NCBI GenBank assembly: GCA_006503475.1
Contig: RSEH01000071.1
Coordinates: 109,205 to 173,204 of the forward strand
DNA from: Stentor roeselii
Lineage: Eukaryota > Ciliophora > Heterotrichea > Heterotrichida > Stentoridae
Length of the DNA: 64,000 nt
Direction of reading: 5' to 3'
A model generated the notes under the pieces. That model was not told the DNA's origin. It searched no databases and was given only the letters and a program-made list of their open reading frames with translations. The translations under genes were made by a program, and so were the position numbers. Position 1 is the first letter of the stretch. Each line of letters starts with the position of its first letter. Below, one piece after another: positions 60,470 to 64,000 of this stretch.

Positions 60470-62692
60470 TCAACTAATCATTTTTTTTTCTTCTGTAAGA
60501 AAGTAACTAATAGCAAACTTCTTCAATTCTTCGAATAAGTTGTCATTATTCAGAACTTGTATACTTTCAACTTCTTTAGTTTCAACTTCTTTAATTTCAG
60601 CTTCTTTACTTTCAGCTTCTTTACTTTCAACTTTTTTACTTTCAACTTCTTTTCTTTCAACTTCTTGAATTGTTTGAGCAGGGGTTTTTTTAGGAACAAA
60701 ACACTTGATTGCTCTTTTCAAATTATCTCTTGTAAACTTCAGCTCAGCCATTTGAATGTTCCATTTTGAAAGTTCCATTTCAAAATAAACTACTCTTAAA
60801 ACAATAGTAGTAAATTCTTGATATTTATCAATTATTGATTCTGCATATTTTTTTTCAAATATTTGTTGCAAACCTTTATTAATAAGTGTTTTTTTGCTAT
60901 AATTCTCTTACTTTTTAATTTCAATTATATAAACTGTTGTGCCATCTTGAGGAGATTTAAATACGATGTCAATTTTTTTACTGTCGTTGGTCCTGTATTC
61001 TAAAGCACCAATAGTATCCTGAATGCATGCAAAAAGTATGGTCTGAAAGAAAAACTCTGGATAATGTTCGCTTTTAACATAGTCAAGAATTCTTTTTTTA
61101 AATATTTTTATAAATGTTTCCGGATCTTCGAATTCATCTATATTAATAGCATCTCTCATTAGGTGCATTTCATCTTCGCTGAACCAAGCCTCGTATAAAC
61201 TATTAAAGAATTGATGTCTCACCTCATTATTTGGAATTCGATATACCCCTTCTTCATCTGCTGAAGTGATATATCCTGCATCTAACATAAGTGTCAATAA
61301 TGAATCCTCGCTAGTATTAATCTTCTCAAACTTAATTCCATCATCAGATTTGAATTTTACTTCTCCTGTTTTGAATAGCATTTCTATTTTATTTTCTCGT
61401 CTACGCTCTTCGTTTTTATCTTGAGTTTGAGTTGTAATTTTAGTTTTTTTATTTAATTTTTTTTGTGAAATTTCTTTAAGTTTCTTATGCTGCTTAACTG
61501 CATTGATGAGCAAAGCGGGATTACCTGTATTTATCCAATAATTTCTATAAGCCAATTCTTTACCATAAGCCAGATGATACAAACAATTCATAACAGAGAA
61601 AGGATTATAAACCAATTTCCCTTGTATCCTATACCCATTATAGAGGCCAGATAATTTTTCTTTTATTTCATCTTCATTCAGCTCAACCTTCGAAATTTGT
61701 TTCGCTTGGTTAATCAATATTCCAATTTCGGTTTCAGTGAAACCAAAATGTTCAGTTTTATTTTCTGTAGCTATTCCTGAGGAGATAATTGAATCGTGAA
61801 ATAGATTATTTATGCCCGAAAAGATCCCCTCATTCACAATTCGATTCACCCCCGTAAAAACTGACAGCTCTACAAATTCAGCTTTGTTTTTTATTATAGA
61901 AAATATATTTCTATATATACTGCAGGCATAATCAAAGAGGTTCGGGTTTTTTAATTTTATATTGACTAATAATTTGTCGTATTCATCGACAAGCAATATA
62001 ACTCTCTTATTATGATGTTGTTTTAAAGATTTTATTAGAACTGTCAGGGTATTAGACATATCGTCTTCTGTAAGATTGTATTTTGCCTCAGTAAAATGCT
62101 TTTTCAATAATTCCTGATAAGATTGATCTGTAATTTTTTTTGAGTTTAACAAGTATGCATGGTTATCCATACCTTCTCTGAGTACATTTCTAAAACATGT
62201 AATTATTTTTTTTTCACTTATTAATCCGCTAATATCCTCAAAGGTGAGAGTTATTACAGGAAGTGATCCTTGTAAATCAATGATTTTCGTTTGTTTATTT
62301 TCACCCGTGAATGGATGTTTTGCTAATGTTTCTTTGCGGATGTTCAATTTGCGAAATTTTTCCTTTTTCTCATCATCATTTAAAATATCTCCTTCCGATG
62401 AAAATTTCGGTTGGAAAAAACTCTCAAGCATCTTTAAGGTTAGTGATTTGCCCCACCTCCTTGGCCTTGTTATGAGAATAGTCTGATGTTGGATAATATC
62501 CTTTATTAGCAATGATTTATCTACTGTAAGGAATTGTCCATCAAGAATTTTTTCATAGTTCTCAATACTAGGTGATATCATTGTAGGTGTATTAGGATTA
62601 ATATTATCTGTCGAGAACCTCATTCTGATGGCTTTGACAGAGGAGATCGCATTCTTAGTTAGCCAATTAAACATTATAAATATGTCTGACAT
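60470..62692 (-). CDS. AAA-ATPase-like / PD-(D/E)XK nuclease-like protein, copy 4 (possible new intron)
   Basis: Walker A RPRRWGKS, Walker B VILLVDEYDKLL (a variant of KTL), LSVFTGVNRIV. This is the only copy with both nuclease-like acidic residues and the lysine: KKIDIVFKS then VYIIEIKK. Directly after EIKK the frame reads TAA, giving 594 aa if unspliced. If the 15-nt stretch at 60897-60911 is removed as an intron, the frame continues through LINKGLQQIFEKKYAESIID to the KEVES tail and stop, 735 aa in total, matching its relatives. Without splicing it is a nonsense-truncated copy that still keeps ATPase and most of the nuclease domain. Confidence 0.8.
60897..60911 (-). other. Candidate newly created 15-nt intron in copy 4
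   Basis: Minus strand gtaagagaattatag. The aligned coding sequences are gaaagatagtaatag (copy 1), gaaagagaatgatag (copy 2) and gaaagagagtcatag (copy 3), so a change at the second base creates GT and an in-frame TAA. It lacks the A at position 10 found in 12 of 13 other introns here. Confidence 0.5.
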
Positions 62693-63515
62693 GCTAAAAA
62701 TATATTTTTCTACCGTATTAAAATTTAGATAAGTATAAATTTTACTTGAAAAATCAAGATCTAGTGAAAAATTTTGATTGAGGATTGATTCTTACTTACA
62801 TTTTTTCAGTTTGAATAGCTTTTTAATAGACAATAAGAAAAATTTTGAATTTATTCGATAAACAGATTTAGAAATTAGAAGTTTTATTGATTAAAGCACA
62901 TAAAATTACCAAATGAGTTTATCTAGCTGATTTATAAAAGAAAAGGATTCAATTGTTCAAATATATCTAAATAATAATCAAAGAACATAAGATTGAAATT
63001 TGATTCCTTTAGAATAGTTTGCCCTAATTTAGCTTAGAAGTTCGTCATACTTCAATTGAAATCAAGTGGAAATAAACTGGTAACATCAAATAGACTGATT
63101 AACAAAAAGCTCTTAGTGTTCTTATGCAAATCTATGTATTCAAATAGATACCATCAGTTTCTATCTAAAGCAATTATTCAAATATTTCATGACATTTTAA
63201 GAACAAAACCATCAGATCATATTCAAATCACAAATTCCTATAGTGTTTAACTCCTCAAACCATGCCGAAAATCTTCATTTTTTTCAAAAAATCTTTTAAA
63301 TTTTCCCTAAAAAGCGATAAAAATCAAAGCCGGTTGAAATAAATCAATAATTTAAAATAAAGAAAACAAATCGATTCAGTCAATCATAGTGCTCACTTTT
63401 TAGCAATCTTCCTGAAATTAAGTTAGTGATTCGAATGATGATTAAAAAATTATAAGTTTCGAGATAAAAGAGCTTAACTCTAAACAACGTAATGCAAAAG
63501 CATCTTGGGCGATAT

Positions 63516-64000
63516 CTGTATAAGAGGAGATGTAGATGATCAAGCACCAACGCATAGTTACCCTGATAAATCCAGAAGAATTTATTTAAGGGGTCGTCTG
63601 TCACCGTCTAAAATAAACAAGTATCGGTAGCACTATGGTTCTTTCAAATTTTTTTATGAGGAAGACTTGAAATAATATTTTTTCCTATACAAAAAGGTCT
63701 TAATACCTCCGATGGGCCAAAACATCAGTGAAGACAACTTCATCATGATCTTCAGCATAGGTGCTTTAAGAATTTGAGACTGATCAAGAACTTCACTAGT
63801 CAAGAGCTCTCAACTGCCACTTGTCCATACTGCCCTATTCACTTAAAATTTTATCCTATGAAAGTCAAGCTTGTCAATTAAATTTGCAAGTTTACTGATT
63901 TCAAACAATACTAGGCTCACTGCTCAGCGGATCTAAAGACTAGGTTTATTTAATAAAAAAAACTCTAGAAATGAAGAATAGAATTAGAGCTTTGGGAAAA
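63516..64000. other. Right-end region, unassigned
   Basis: About 485 bp with no intact gene. A minus-strand piece (DDPLNKFFWIYQGNYALVLD at about 63540-63602) looks possibly coding but is soon interrupted. No family recognised. Confidence 0.35.

Larger units (their letters stand above)
60430..63515 (-). mobile_element. AAA-ATPase/PD-(D/E)XK repeat unit, copy 4
   Basis: Carries the gene and a full upstream flank to about 63515 (TAAACAACGTAATGCAAAAG, CATCTTGGGCGATATC at the edge). The downstream flank is almost entirely missing: only about 40 bp after the stop (ATTACTCTTTTCTATTTAAC) before sequence matching the USP leader begins. In copy 1 about 1.1 kb lies between these points, so either a deletion happened here or the junction differs. 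Confidence 0.5.

Noticed and set aside
1-64000. tRNA, rRNA or CRISPR loci
   Set aside because: No cloverleaf with a GTTCRANNC-type arm, no rRNA-like stretch and no regularly spaced short repeats were seen in the gaps. A covariance-model search could still find a diverged small RNA.

Overview
This window looks like nuclear DNA of a heterotrich ciliate close to Stentor. Three things in the sequence point there. Thirteen genes are interrupted by introns of exactly 15 nt (GT...AG), a length known from heterotrichs. TAA, TAG and TGA all end genes, so the standard code fits (as in Stentor, unlike Blepharisma or Condylostoma). Genes are packed head to tail with tiny spacers, down to 19-30 bp, in AT-rich DNA. 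Species assignment is inference.

Two compartments alternate. Compartment 1 (about 0.9-11 kb and 18-49.4 kb) is an ordinary gene-dense core. It holds a ribosome-biogenesis factor (Pescadillo), a cyclin, a membrane cyclic-nucleotide phosphodiesterase, an FHA protein, a C-terminal-motor kinesin, an NBR1-type autophagy receptor, a TPX2-motif protein, Tctex1 and roadblock dynein light chains, a Tim17-family protein, a MATCAP-type tubulin carboxypeptidase, a LIN54/tesmin CXC protein, an SPFH protein, a DHHC palmitoyltransferase, SF3A2, a calmodulin-like protein, a MIR-repeat protein, CCT4 (delta), a TBC1D23-like TBC/rhodanese protein, a myristoylated LRR protein and an RSP2-like DPY30 protein. Several unrecognised coiled-coil or low-complexity proteins lie between them. 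The functions are heavily microtubule, cilium and signalling related, and no operon logic is evident.

Compartment 2 (about 10.95-18 kb, 49.4-64 kb and the first 230 bp) is accessory. It contains four long copies and one relic of a repeated unit of about 3.7 kb. Each unit carries one gene for a protein of about 700-735 aa with an AAA-ATPase-like domain (Walker A RPRRWGKS, Walker B LLVDEYDK) and a C-terminal PD-(D/E)XK-like nuclease domain (the AAA-ATPase_like/PDDEXK_9 combination). The noncoding flanks, about 850 bp upstream and about 650 bp downstream, are also conserved. Copies differ in informative ways: nuclease active-site substitutions, a frameshifted tail, a private 80-bp inversion in one flank, mosaic similarity, and in one copy a candidate newly created 15-nt intron. 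Two broken pieces of a UDP-sugar pyrophosphorylase gene lie just downstream of two of the copies, in the same relative orientation, and share a frameshift, so they were apparently duplicated when already dead. Another decayed stretch lies at 49.56-50.98 kb.

Other structural observations are a tandem array that duplicates the last codons of CCT4 and fills the gap to the next gene, a 29-bp bidirectional promoter with perfect 12-bp inverted arms, and a strong A/C-rich bias of the coding strand just upstream of start codons that flips with gene orientation.
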